Shown in pieces: positions 36,243 through 47,668 of a stretch of 64,000 nt of DNA. A model generated the notes under the pieces. That model did no database searches, had not been told where the DNA came from, and saw only the letters and a list, made by a program, of their open reading frames with translations. The stretch is from Maratus speciosus (lineage: Eukaryota > Arthropoda > Arachnida > Araneae > Salticidae): the NCBI GenBank assembly GCA_963932465.1, contig OZ010786.1, positions 536,861,073 to 536,925,072 of the forward strand. Direction: 5' to 3'. A program made the position numbers and the translations under genes. Numbering within the stretch: the stretch's first letter is position 1; each line of letters opens with the position of its first letter.

Positions 36243-37973
36243 GGGGAGACCGTGGTTAGTTGTTCCAGAGGCAAGGTGTGCAATCGAGCTTCCTGACTGA
36301 GCCAATAAGTTGCAACACCTGTTGCGTCATGTGAGTGAATAGGTTGATTGTCTCAGTGTGCTGCGTATGTTTTGAAGTATAGCGTTGCGTTGTTTTCGAG
36401 ATAAAAATATTTATCTTATTTTCTATCGTAAAAGTAAATTTTGCGACCTACGTTGGAATCGTCATTGCCACTAGTGATACTGAGGTATGTAAATTTCCCT
36501 AACATTATTTAAATGCTTATATAATGAGCTGTTATTCTATGCATATCATTTGTTAATCATGCCAAAATTTCGGAAACTAATGAATAAAGTTCAAAATGGC
36601 GTAACGCGGGGCTAGTTGTGACGAAGTCTAAGAGGCACGTTGTGACAGTGTCACTATTTACCCCAACATAATCCCCCCTCATAATTTTAACTTCCTATGT
36701 TCCTCAGTAACTGATCGACGATTATCCATCAGAGATAAGAGCGTTAAAGATCAGAATGACAATGAAAAAAATTAGTAAGTATGAAACTGTTAATAAACCA
36801 AGCACTTCAGCAATAACTTTAATCAATGATGGTGAGATTGCAGGACCGTCTTCAGAAGTAAGAAATCTCATTGAATTAGATGATTCTATGACAATTGGTA
36901 AAAGCAATGTATCAGTGGCAAGTCTTATAGAAATACGACCACTCCCTAAAGCAGGACCTCGAAAAGGCAAGCGATCTATTCGTAAATGTTTGAAATATGC
37001 CACTCTAACAAGCACACCTGTAAAAGAGAAAATTCGAGCAGAATAAAAAGCAAAAGAACGCAGAAAACAAATTGAAGAAGAAAAAGCAAAAAAGAAACTG
37101 TATGAAAAGGCCAATCAGTGCATAAAAAAATTACACTTAGGTTATTGAAAAAAAGGGAGAAGCAAGTATTGGATACCTCTAAAGATGACGAAAATTGCTT
37201 ATGTCTAGTTTGCTTGGAGCAATACAACATTTCTAGACCCGGAGAAGGCTGGATGCAATGCATGACATGTAAAAAATGGGCGCATGTCAAATGTACCAAA
37301 AATGAACCTTATTATATTTGTATTAACTGCAAATCAGAAGCTGAAACAAGCGATGACATTGAGTGATTAAAAATATAGGACATAGTCCTATACGTTGTAG
37401 TAGGCTACCTAGTCAAAGATCAATATGGCCAAAGATAAGTGTTGGCTTACTTTTTATTTCTTTCCTGATTAAGACAGTTTATTTTTCTTTTTATTGCTAA
37501 GTGTCTCTAAAAGTATCTTTATAAAGGACAAAGAGTTTACAAGTGTTAACAATTTAACTATTTTATTTTCATTTGATTTACAATATTATTTAAAACATGA
37601 AAGTGTTTTATTGTGTTAAGAACGTTATAAATTAATACATTTCTCATTCGTGATTAAACATATCCCAATTAATTGCCTTTCTTACATAATTTGTATATGT
37701 TACAATGTGCTTGTATGTGTCATTTATGTGTCACAATGTGTCCCAAGCATGTCACAACTTGCCCCGTAGCGGGGGTTAGTAGTGACAAATTTCGAGGTTA
37801 CGCAGAGTTCATTTTGTGTTATGAAAAACGTTAATAATTTTAATAGTAGTTTTATAAATATGATAAGCAAGATTTTCTCTAATGATGTGATACACTAAAT
37901 GTTTCGCTTCAGTTCAAATCTTACGGCTAATATCAAAAATGTCGAAAATGTCACTACTATCCCCGATCTCCCC
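36243..37973 (+). mobile_element. pogo-like element with GGGGAGAC ends and partial transposase
   Basis: A 1,731-bp element with ends ggggagaccgtggttagt and, inverted, ggggagatcggggatagt, flanked by TA at 36241-36242 and 37974-37975. A subterminal word close to ggggttagttgtgac recurs on both strands: about 36250, 36609, 36633, 36648, 37730, 37751, 37772 and 37950, plus a partial match near 36270. It carries the C-terminal part of a transposase (separate entry) and lacks the N-terminal DNA-binding and DDE core, so it is an internally deleted copy needing a helper. Confidence 0.88.
36756..37366 (+). pseudogene. pogo-like transposase, C-terminal third
   Basis: The frame from 36756 to 37046 carries IRPLPKAGPRKGKRSIRK and a TLTSTPVKEK block, the linker typical of pogo/Tigger-type DDE transposases after the catalytic core. 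It stops at 37044-37046, yet the same frame continues as KAKERRKQIEEEKAKKKL, a charged helix, and a frameshift near 37118-37140 leads into 37118-37366. That part ends with CLVCLEQYNISRPGEGWMQC, then CKKWAHVKC and YYICINC: a complete C-C-x-C-C-H-C-C-C PHD-like zinc finger. The finger is better preserved than the one at 13924-14040. Family placement is by remembered motif pattern. Confidence 0.82.
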
Positions 37974-37975
37974 TA

Positions 37976-38090
37976 CACGTTAAAATTAAAGGAGACTTGG
38001 GGTAAAATGCCTAACTGACGCTAACAGACGTACTTATCATCGGAGCAAAAACGGAACGTCTCCTTCCTGCTAATGCCGGCGAACATTCAT
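37976..38090. mobile_element. relic end related to the GGGGAGAC elements
   Basis: aaaggagacttggggtaaaa at 37988 resembles the ggggagaccggggcaaga ends and is matched by the inverted cgtctccttc at 38067-38077. This may be a tiny deleted element or a solo terminus directly abutting the intact element. Confidence 0.4.
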
Positions 38091-40140
38091 TTGAACTCTC
38101 GGGCTGTTTCCAAGCCAGATTTGATAAAAGGTATGCCTCAGCACTTAACTGTTGAGTTGGACTATACCTCATTAGTTTTTCTGTGAGAACTTAGCTGATA
38201 CATCTTGTTGCTAGTTTGACTTTGTTTTGAGAACAAAAAAGCCACAACCTGCATGTATATATTTCATTTTAAAATTTAATTTTAATTTGAATACATAATA
38301 TCTGCACTGCATTTTTATTAAAAGTGATTTAATTTGTTAATTACAAAGAAGTTCACAATGACCGAATTTCTGAAATATTCATAATCTTACACTTATATAA
38401 AGCAGAAATGCATATTTTAAAAACGAGATAATTAAAACAAATTCTTAACTATGCAGCACTGAATATGTCATGCCCACCATCGATTTTAGGAAATAAAGGG
38501 ATTTCTTTCTTGAAAAATCATTCATCTTATTTTCCTTATTCGATTGGCTTTATTTAGACCTTCCTCTTGAATGATAAAACTTTTTTCTGCTTTGGTAAGA
38601 AGATAAATTTCAAATATTTCATTTTAAATGGTATGACTGCCACATTTTAATGTTTTAATAGTTTGCGTAGAATTTAACTTTATCGATTTAGTGCGTTATT
38701 TAATTATAAATGCTTGGATTTCAGGAATTAAAGATAACTCTAGTTATGTATAGCTGTTAAATTTTAATATATATTTTTCTTTCTGTATGGACCCTATGAT
38801 GGCATATTGTGCAAGTCCGTCTCAACTATATCCATAAATTTAAAAATATCATTGCATATTAAATAAAAATTTCTTAATACGATAAACGCCTTCAGTAAAT
38901 GTTCAATATTAATTACAAAAATATATATATATTTATTACACGAAATATGAATATTAGATGTTAATGTAGTTTTCAAAAATATCTGTATAAGGCAAAAAAT
39001 ACATAAACACATTCTCTGCTTTCTTTTGAATTTACAGTGCACCATATATCTTAAACATCATCATGTATTATATACATTTCACAGATTTCGAGAGCTTTTT
39101 AAATACTTATAATGGTATTTTTGACCAACTGTAGATAATATATAAAATATTCAAACAAATAGTGATGCATAATGGAAATCTATTACAATTGCTAATTAAG
39201 CAAGAAATAATCACTTTTTCGGAATGTTCTGTAAATTTTTAATTTCAAAAGTATAAGGAGTAATAAATTAAGTGAAGAATGTTTGCGCATAAAATGTATA
39301 TTGTTTTCAACTCATGGCTTTATAAAGTATTTCGAGTGCATTACGTGATTTTATTTTACGACGCATAAGTTATTCGAAAGATAAATTATAATCAAATCTA
39401 CACAGAGCTATGTCATGGAATGAGACGACAGAGTACTGCTCTATACTGATGAGGCAAATATTAAAAATTATTTTCTATTAGATTTCTACCAATATGAAAA
39501 TAAGTCACGCTTTAAATCAAACCTTCCAGAACTCTGAACGTGTCTTCTTGATTTTTTTTAAATAACTGTCAAGCAGCCAAACTTTTCTGTGAATCATTTT
39601 ATAAATATTCTATCAGATTATGATTGCATTTACTGGAATTTGATTGAATAAATATGCTCGTTAAACAAAAATTTCCGACATAGTATGCAAGCAATACCAC
39701 AGAGATATTTACACATTTCTGTCAATCAATTGATATGATGTACGGTTATTTATAATCTAACTGTGCATCATGATATGAATATTTAAATCTGTTCTGTCGT
39801 TGTGTTAATTCTGTTCAACAAATATTAAAAATATTATGCCACGAAATTTTATTTCCTAACATAAATATTCAACTTAACTTACTTTCATTTATTAGCGTAC
39901 TTGGTTCCAGTCACACTGAATTTTGTTGTCATGAAATCTAAAACTTCACAATAGAGAACTACAGTGATAAATTGAATGTATAGCATGTACAGAGCACCCA
40001 AGGCATTGCCCTGCCTCTCATAAACGTCTGTCTAGAATTTTCCAGAACATATAATTTTGAGTACCTGACATGCATTTGACTGGTAGAGATTCGTGCATTC
40101 TGTTTCTGTAATAGAACATAAAAAAAATATTCATATATAC
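38091..40140. other. no gene seen
   Basis: AT-rich sequence without supportable features; short open frames are chance-like. Confidence 0.5.
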
Positions 40141-40144
40141 ATTA

Positions 40145-40963
40145 TATGGCCAATAATTAGTGTACACTTTCAGTTTTAGACAATTCGTCCTATATTTTTT
40201 AATATACGAGTCAGATTCTCCTGAAACTTTAGATTATAAAGAAAATATTTCACATCATGTTTATCAACGTCGATATGATAATGAGGACAATTAGAGGGAA
40301 AAGAAATAATCAAAGGAAAATAATAATTTTGGAGAACATCCTGTAAAAAAGTGCACAAAATGATCTATCGCTACAGCGTACAAATATATGGATATTGTGT
40401 AAGAATAGACTTTTATTCATGGACATATAGCGATTTAAATGTTCAAAAAATTCTTCCATGTTTTTGGCTTATATCATGCGGGGTTCTAAACCAACGCCAG
40501 TTTAAAAAAATTTGGCAAAATGTAGTATAAACAATATAGTGCAATTGGAATAAAAATAAATTAGATATCTCATAAATATGAGCAGCTGTATAAAATATTT
40601 TTTATCTACGCATCCGCGAACGATAACAAAGTTTTTTTTAAACTATTTAATAGTCAGTTCTATGGCGCAACTCCTATAAAGAATCCGGTCAAATATTGTG
40701 AAAATTCAGAAAGATATCGGAGATAGAGTGAGCTGATTTTTAGTTTATCTCTAAAAGCAGCCGAATTATAAGAGATTTTTCATAAATTGTAATTTTTAAT
40801 TTATTTTATTTTCATTTTGTATTGATGCTTTAGTTCTTCTTAGAAAACCACAAGAGCAAGTCTATTCCAAGAAAAATACGAAGTTTCAAAATGGAACCAT
40901 TTGTTACAAATCTTCTCGGTGACATTCAATAAAAAGTCTTTGTGATCGTTCGCTCATGCGCAG

Positions 40964-41008
<45 letters not shown>

Positions 41009-41350
41009 ATTAATAATGCTGCTCATATTTAACCAAATGTTTAATATAATCATATTCCAAATAAACTATATCGTTTCTACTAAATTTTGCCAAATTTTCT
41101 GAAACTGGCCTCAAGTTTGGTTAAAAACCCTGCCTGACATAAGCAAAAAACGTGCAAGAGATTTTTGAACTTAAATGAAAATCTCTATATCTCCATGAAT
41201 ATACGTGCTATTCTTACACAAATGATTACAGATTTTGCACAATATCCACATATTTGTATGATGAAACGATAGTTCATTTCGAGTATTTTATTGCACAAGG
41301 TGATCTTAAATATTGTTAATTTCTTTGATTTTTTGTCGACCACTATGAAC
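40145..41350. mobile_element. large foldback element with ~450-bp arms
   Basis: The left arm (about 40145-40650) and right arm (about 40905-41350) are inverse complements over an ordered set of blocks: gtgtaagaatag, ttcatgga.atatag.gatt, tttttggcttat.tca, ccagttt..aaaaatttggc, aaatatgagcag, tttttatct.cgca and gcgaacgat.acaaag. The ends tatggccaataattagtgta and tggtcgacaaaaaatc suggest a Tc1-type terminus. The right arm carries a 42-A run (40966-41007) absent from the left. The 250-bp centre is unique. No transposase is recognised. Confidence 0.72.
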
Positions 41351-42359
41351 ATATAGTACATATATGCATAAGACGTTTAGTATGACTTCCGCCATTGCAC
41401 CGAAATCACATTTCACTTCTTTAAATATTTTCCAAACCTAATAACAACACTTATGTATTACTTGTTCTATGACAATTTGGTATAGATATTGCAGCCTTTT
41501 GAATAAAAACCCTAAAGAGATAAACATAAAATCACACATTAAGAGGAAGAAAATTGAAATGAAAACTTCTTTCAAAGGATGATATATGATGAATTCAATG
41601 AATTTAGATAATGTAAAGATTTTGTCAAATTGAAAATGTATGTTTTAATTTGAAGCTGCACATCATTTAGAGCTTTTGAAACGGCCTTATCATTGTGTTA
41701 TAAAAGGGCCTAGACAAAATGTGCTAAATTTAACTATACACATGTAAACACGGTAGTATCTCTGGATTAATGAAAGAAAATCTATGTGGCATAAATCCTT
41801 TAGGGAATTCATAGTACAGATTTTGAATATTTTTTCAAATCTATAAAATTTTAGTGATGTGTAACAAAAAATAATTTCTTCATTAAAAATATTTTTGTAG
41901 TGTAGTATATGTTCTAATTTTTTCATGTAAATAAAGTTGCGAACGATTGTCTCAAGAGAAATTTAATGGCAGGATCTGTATTAGTAATGTTATGAATTAA
42001 TCAATGAAAATTGTTTATATGTATCAATTTATTGAAATGTAAGACATTACTTAAAAACCCCATACTTATTGTAATAAAAAAATCGAAAGTTATTTAGTAT
42101 ATGTACAATTATGATATAGGACAATTCTTATTATTTTTATGGATTTAAATGTTAAATATAAGTAATATTTTTTCAATTATAGAGACCAGACAAATTTTAA
42201 ATATTACTTATAAAAAAAACTTTATACGAAGATCGTTGAAATCATACAAAATATTATGCGAATTTCGTAAATGCAAAGATTTAACTTTCCTCATTAAATT
42301 TCAAATGCAACTGGTTATTCAACACTGTGTTTCAAAACTCTATTAAATTTAATTATATA
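41351..42359. other. no gene seen
   Basis: AT-rich sequence; no motif recognised on either strand. Confidence 0.5.
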
Positions 42360-42478
42360 TAGGGTGTTTATAAAGTCCCAGACACATTTTGATATTTAAT
42401 AACTCATAAAATAATAAAGATAGATTAAAATTAATAACATAAATGGTTAGATAGACTCAAAAAATTTCATGACCCTTG

Positions 42479-42781
42479 TCAATGAACTTCCATGTGTGAC
42501 CCCTTCGTCGCACGGAGAATATCAAGTCGATAGTCTATTTCACGCCAGGTAGCGGCAACCATGTCGGCATCCACAGAGGCTATTGTGGTTGTAATTCTGG
42601 CTTTTAAGTGATCAATGTTCGACACGCTCCTCCTGTAAACATTGTCCTTTACAAATCCCCAAAGGAAAAAGTCCAGCGGCGTTATATCAGGTGATCTGGG
42701 TGACCAAGAAATTAGACCTCCTCGCCCAATCCATCTTCCTGGAAAATGGTCATCAAAGAAGTACGAACGATGGTACCCCAA
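42479..42781 (-). pseudogene. mariner-like transposase C-terminus, left arm
   Basis: A minus-strand open frame of 100 codons: SWSPRSPDITPLDFFLWGFV, then KDNVYRRSVSNIDHLKARI, then ATWREIDYRLDILRATKGSH. SPDITPLDFFLWG holds the third catalytic Asp of the mariner-type DDD motif; the rest is the usual C-terminal end of arthropod mariner-like transposases. No stop in this fragment, but the N-terminal part with the first two Asp is absent. The start Met at 42781 is incidental. Confidence 0.88.
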
Positions 42782-42794
42782 TGAGGTGGTGCAC

Positions 42795-43018
42795 CACCCA
42801 GATCACCTGATATAACGCCGCTGGACTTTTTCCTTTGGGGATTTGTAAAGGACAATGTTTACAGGAGGAGAGTGTCGAACATTGATGACTTAAAAGCCAG
42901 AATTATAACCGCAATAGTCTCTGTGGATGCCAACATACTTGCCGCTACATAGCATGAAATTGATTATCGACTTGATATCCTCCGTGCGACGAAGGGGGCA
43001 CATGTGGAAGTTCATTGA
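42795..43018 (+). pseudogene. mariner-like transposase C-terminus, right arm
   Basis: The inverted twin of the left-arm fragment, read on the plus strand: ITPLDFFLWGFVKDNVYRRR, then VSNIDDLKARIITAI, then a TAG stop where the left arm has Trp-Arg, then EIDYRLDILRATKGAHVE. Differences from the left arm (HL to DL, WR to stop-H, SH to AH) give a handle on the age of the duplication. Confidence 0.85.
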
Positions 43019-43134
43019 CAAAGGTCCTGAAACTTTTTGGGTCTATCTAACCATTTATGTTATTAATTTTAATCTATCTTTATTATTTTATGAGTTATTA
43101 AACATCCAAATGGGTCCGGGACTTTATAAACACC

Positions 43135-43137
<3 letters not shown>

Positions 43138-43182
<45 letters not shown>
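43138..43182. repeat. (TA)n microsatellite
   Basis: About 45 bp of uninterrupted TA repeats directly after the mariner terminus. The insertion target may have been this tract. Confidence 0.95.
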
Positions 43183-43184
<2 letters not shown>

Positions 43185-43188
43185 CCAT

Positions 43189-44143
43189 AAAACCCCTATC
43201 AAGTTCAGAAGTGTAACTTGTGGTTTTGGATCATATATTGGTGTTGCTATGAAGGCATGGCTGGAGGTATTGGAAGGAGTGTTTGAGGGTGTGATAAGGG
43301 GGGGGGGGAGACGTCTTTTATTATCAAAAATAACGATACACTATTAGATAATCTGAAAAAATTAAAAAATATTACTGGTTTATGTGCTTATGATTTTACA
43401 GACCTCTATAACACAATTGATTTGACAGATTTAAAAGAAAAAATAGTAGATTTTTATAATACAAATAGTACTTTGGATGTTCATAGTGATTTTTTCATGA
43501 ATTTATTTCAGTTGGTAGTACAAGAAAACTACCTCTACGAAGGAAATACAATATTTAAACAGATTCGGGGTATTCCAGTGGGGTCGAGTTGCAGTTCAAT
43601 TTTGGCAGACATATATTTATATATATATGAAAGAATTAATAATTTAAACAGTAATACATTAGCCTAGAGATATATAGATGATGTTTTGAATGTCAAATTA
43701 AATAATGATATTAATAAAATTGATTTTACATATTATCCTACGTCTGGAACCCTCCTCCCAGAATTGTAAAAAATGTTAATTTTCTAGATGTGAACTTAAT
43801 CATATAGAGAGAAAATTTGATATCTAAGCTATTTGACAAGAGAAATGATTTTGATTTTAATACATTAAAGTTGATATATTTTGATTCAAATGTTCATGTA
43901 TCGGATAAAAGAAATATCCTAAGAAACGGATTAATACGAATCCAAAGACTGAGTACTAGAGTTAATGATATGATTAATGGTATTTTGGATTGGCGTCGTC
44001 AAGGATTCAAACAGGGTTATCCTCGCAATTTCATCAGGAGAATAACTAGTGAATTTATTAAGAGTAGCAGTTACGGAACTGAACTGAATTCAGTGAAGGA
44101 TGAGAATGGTGGTTTTGATGCGTTGATTGATCTAATGAGATAG
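43189..44143 (+). pseudogene. Penelope-like-type reverse transcriptase pseudogene
   Basis: Frames joined by eye over about 950 bp. IKFRSVTCGFGSYIG (about 43198-43245) is followed by a frameshift at a G run near 43300-43310. Then comes LCAYDFTDLYNTIDL (motif A with the first Asp, about 43382-43426), QIRGIPVGSSCSSILADIYL (motif B), a TAG stop at 43665, RYIDDVLN (catalytic YIDD), another frameshift, NVNFLDVNLII and a stop. The last frame, to the stop at 44143, has RNILRNGLIRIQRLSTRV and GYPRNFIRRI. The layout DFTDLYNTI, then GIPxGSSCSS, then RYIDDVL, then NFLDxxL matches RTs of the Penelope-like kind rather than LINE or LTR types. No endonuclease domain is seen. Family-level placement is from memory and moderate. 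Confidence 0.75.
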
Positions 44144-45139
44144 AAAGATATATTGATGGATTTGGTAGATCTGTTTAGTTTTTCATGGTTTTTCATTTTT
44201 CATTTTTGGTCTCGGCGAGTGAAGGGGGACGTAGCATGCGTAAAGTTTGACTTAACCCTGCAGAGCATGTCGTTAGCCATGCCGCTCGCCTTCTGTTCTG
44301 TTTTGCTGTTATAAATATTTTCCTTAGTTTGGTTTTAAGTATTAATGTTTATGTTGGTTGATTTAATATTTTTGATGTAGAGTTTCAGTTTAAATATGGT
44401 GAGTGATGAAGTTTGATATTTGCTTGTGGTTTTAAATATATATAGGTATGTATGTACGTATGGGGATTCTGACAATCTTTTGACATTTAAGTCCCTGAAT
44501 AATAATTTTTATTTCAGTACATAGTCTTGTGTTTTTTTTTTTTCATATACTGGGAACATCCCATTGCATGACTGCATAACAATATTAACGAGTTAATAAT
44601 TTTCTGACGATATTGGGAGTCCAAATAGTAGTAAAACTCCTATACTCTCCCGTGTTCCTGATGCTGAGTTTTAAGTTTTGAGCTGTCTGTATAAAATTGT
44701 TTCAATAAAAGTAATTCAATGTAATTTTTTTTTCCGAAACTGAGACACTTGTTTTATATAAATATGTAGCAAAAAATTAACCTACACACATTTTTACGGC
44801 TGATATTATTTTGAATTCTGTCCTGGGTTTTATATTCCTTACAATCCCTCTTGCTAAATTTATACAGTAACTCACTTCAGATGCAGAAGTATGCTAGAGA
44901 AAGAATATCTAAAATTCTATGACAGGAAATTTACTGCAGAATTTAAATTAGCATTTAAATACCAATTTCAAGCACCGTGGAATTATTGGTAGTCCCCAAG
45001 TTTTATTCCTGTACTTTTCGAGGTATTTTTATTTTTTTTTTTATTTAATCTAATGTAAATAACTGTTTCTAGAAATCAAAGAAAATTGTGACTATCACTT
45101 AGTCTTAACATGATTTGCCTAAACATAGTGGTAATTTTC
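44144..45139. other. possible RT-element 3' flank; no gene seen
   Basis: 44190-44290 is GC-richer, with ctcggcgagtgaaggggg and the inverted gccgctcgcc, perhaps the 3' untranslated part of the RT element. The remainder is AT-rich and featureless. Confidence 0.4.
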
Positions 45140-45275
45140 CTTACCGTCTCATCCTTACCATCCCTTTTTTTTTTAATTACCGTCTCTTTTTTCCTATACC
45201 ACCCCTTTTTTTTCCTATATCATCCCTTTTTTCACTATACCATCCCCTTTTTTTCCCTTCCGTCCCTTCTTTAAC
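45140..45275 (+). repeat. C/T-rich minisatellite
   Basis: About five imperfect units of the form ctataccatccctttttt, with varying T-run length. Purine/pyrimidine strand asymmetry is strong. Confidence 0.8.
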
Positions 45276-45767
45276 ACCAGTTTAAGACAATGTTATACCA
45301 AAATTTTGTACTAAAAATACTACATTGTTATTATTTCTTATTCGAATATCCTGTGGGTACTATGCAATTTCATTATAAGTAAAACTTTAGAAGAAAATAG
45401 GAAGTTATAGTGATAAAATGGTAAGGAAAATTAATCTCACAAGTTTAACTTAAACCTCAGTTAAATAAAAAAATTCTCGCTGCTTACCACTTATTCTCTA
45501 TTTTCAAAATTAAGGCATTCGTCTATTAGATTAAAATGTTATTTCAGCAATTTTAATTTCACCAGATTTTTATTCCCGAAAGGCAAAAGATTGTGAGAAT
45601 GTCCCATATATGTATGCATCTATATTTTAAATTAATAAAATAAATTTTAATTTTTTAAGATTTTTAGATTTGTATATTAAGAACGGTGTAAAAATAAATA
45701 ACTATAGATTTTACAACTTAGACTTTCAATCTGACCGAAATTAGAAAATTCGTGTGTAAAAATATTA

Positions 45768-45772
<5 letters not shown>

Positions 45773-45820
<48 letters not shown>
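45773..45820. repeat. 48-T homopolymer
   Basis: Uninterrupted run of T. Could be the poly(A) tail of a minus-strand retroposed sequence, but no source sequence is recognised on the 45821+ side. Confidence 0.9.
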
Positions 45821-45824
<4 letters not shown>

Positions 45825-47044
45825 AAGACTTTTCTATTAAATTCGTTCAAGGCAATTTTTATAACATAACTCAAGAAAATTAGAAAAAAGTCCTATCTCA
45901 GTTTCTATTAAATTTCCGATGTGTAATATATAAACGTTACTCCATAATATTCTTCTTCAAATTATTGAGCTCTTGCGGTGGAACACATCCTCTGGGGCAA
46001 TCTAATAACAGAACAATGCGGTACAGGAAAAAAAAAAATCGTAGTGAAAATTTTCTCTTTGAAACTACATTAAAACTTTTTTACTCTTTTTAGATATCTA
46101 CGTTTCAAAGTATGAAATCAGAAAATGAAACTTTTGTGTTCCTTAACGACAAGATTGATAGCACATGCTTTGTAAAACGACGCACATAAAAGTGAGATGA
46201 AATATTAGAGTCACATGTATAGTACGATTGAAAGTAGTATTATAAAGAGATAAATGACTCTTAGTTGTGATTTTATGTGCTTCAATCGCTTTTCAATGCA
46301 ATAGTTAGGAGATAAATTTAAGTAATGTACAAATGAGTAACGAAGAATGCTTTAGAAGTTCTACAATTTTATGTTTGTTTTAAAGAAGATATTTAATATT
46401 CCCTACATCTTATTATTATACTTAAATATTTTCAGAATGTACCAATTTTAACATTTTAGGTAGCTAAAGATTAAGTAATTTTAAATACACATTACTTGTG
46501 CCGACATTTTCAATATACACTCAATATAGTACAAAAGAACTTTTCTAAATTTTAATGCAATGTTTTTGCGTAAAATTATGTTTTTTTACCGGAATACATT
46601 AACCAGTGAAAATTTTCAAATTTAAATAACTGACAACATTTTCCAATGACATTTCCTAATGACGATTTTTAATGCTATAAATATGCACGCAATGTGAAAA
46701 TTTAAACGAATAAGTTTGTTTACTGGGTTATTGGAGAAAAAATACGATACCCTATTTCTGTTTTTGGAAATATTTAATACATACATAAATCCATAAGTAT
46801 TATGTTAGTATACAACTATGAGTGATTAACTGCTACGCGAATGTCTTTTGCAAAACATTATCTTTATTTATTTCTATAATAAAATTTATAATGTTTCTTA
46901 GACTTAAAAATGTTGTTAACTTGATGTAACTGTATTTTGTATCTATTTTTAAATAAAGAATAATGCAAAGGTTCTGGTAAAATAATTAAAATTGTCTGTC
47001 ATTTGTTGCTTAAAGGTGTTAAATAAAAAACTATAAAATCAGTA
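45821..47044. other. no gene seen
   Basis: AT-rich sequence without features. Confidence 0.5.
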
Positions 47045-47300
47045 CACTGTACAAAAAATAATGCCAGTTTTCCGGTAGGAATCGGAAAAATAATTGTCCT
47101 TATCGTTCCGGAATAATTTCCGACCCAGCTCGGAATAAAATCCGTAAAAATAAGGAAATAGTCAATACAAAGGTATTTTAAGGATTTTATTTCAATTTTA
47201 TGGATTTTATTCCGAGCTAGTTTGGAAATTATTCCGGTACGATAAGGGCAACTTTTTTTCCGATTCCTACCGGAAAACTGGCATTATTCTTTTTACAGTG
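47045..47300. mobile_element. palindromic CACTGTA-ended MITE, copy 1
   Basis: A 256-bp element, cactgtacaaaaaataatgc to ttttacagtg. Arms of about 105 bp share ccagttttccggtaggaatc, ccggaataatttcc and gctcggaataaaatcc. No clean target duplication. Nearly identical to the copy starting 134 bp further on. Confidence 0.88.
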
Positions 47301-47434
47301 TGGAGAAGTTTTAATAAACTGATCACATCCTTCGGCTCCAACAAAGCCATTATCAAAATAAATAAGGATATTCTATAGTTGCATGTTTTAAAATATGATA
47401 AACACCATCATTTATTGCTTCACGTAATTCCCTT

Positions 47435-47668
47435 CACTGTAAAAACAATGCCAGTTTTCCGGTAGGAATCGGAAAATTAGTTGCCCTTATCGTACCGGAA
47501 TAATTTCCAACCCAGCTCGGAATAAAATCCGTAAAATACCGTTTTAATGACTATTTCCTTATTTTTACGGATTTTATTCCAAGCTGGGTCGGAAATTATT
47601 CCGGTACGATAAGGGCAACTATTTTTCTGATTCCTACCGGAAAACTGGTAGTATTATTTTTTACAGTG
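47435..47668. mobile_element. palindromic CACTGTA-ended MITE, copy 2
   Basis: A 234-bp element, cactgtaaaaacaatgcc to ttttttacagtg, with the same arms as copy 1 and a slightly different centre. Flanks are ..cctt and ttga.., so at most a TT duplication. Termini match the MITE at 15791, but the body differs. Confidence 0.88.

Larger units (their letters stand above)
42362..43137. mobile_element. mariner-like fragment in head-to-head inverted duplication
   Basis: Begins gggtgtttataaagtccc after TA and ends gggactttataaacaccctg followed by TA. Both arms, 42362 to about 42720 and about 42795 to 43137, run inwards from the transposon 3' end through the same transposase C-terminus, so the element is two 3' halves joined tail-out. 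Arms are highly similar. The junction near 42780 holds aggtggtgcaccacc, a small palindrome. It abuts a (TA)n tract. A mariner-derived foldback, mobile only with a helper. Confidence 0.85.

Noticed and set aside
36722..37114. 130-codon minus-strand frame inside the pogo-like element
   Set aside because: It is antisense to the transposase remnant on the plus strand, whose motifs are clear.
45773..45820. Poly(A) tail of a processed pseudogene on the minus strand
   Set aside because: No gene-like sequence adjoins the T run; simple homopolymer expansion is sufficient.
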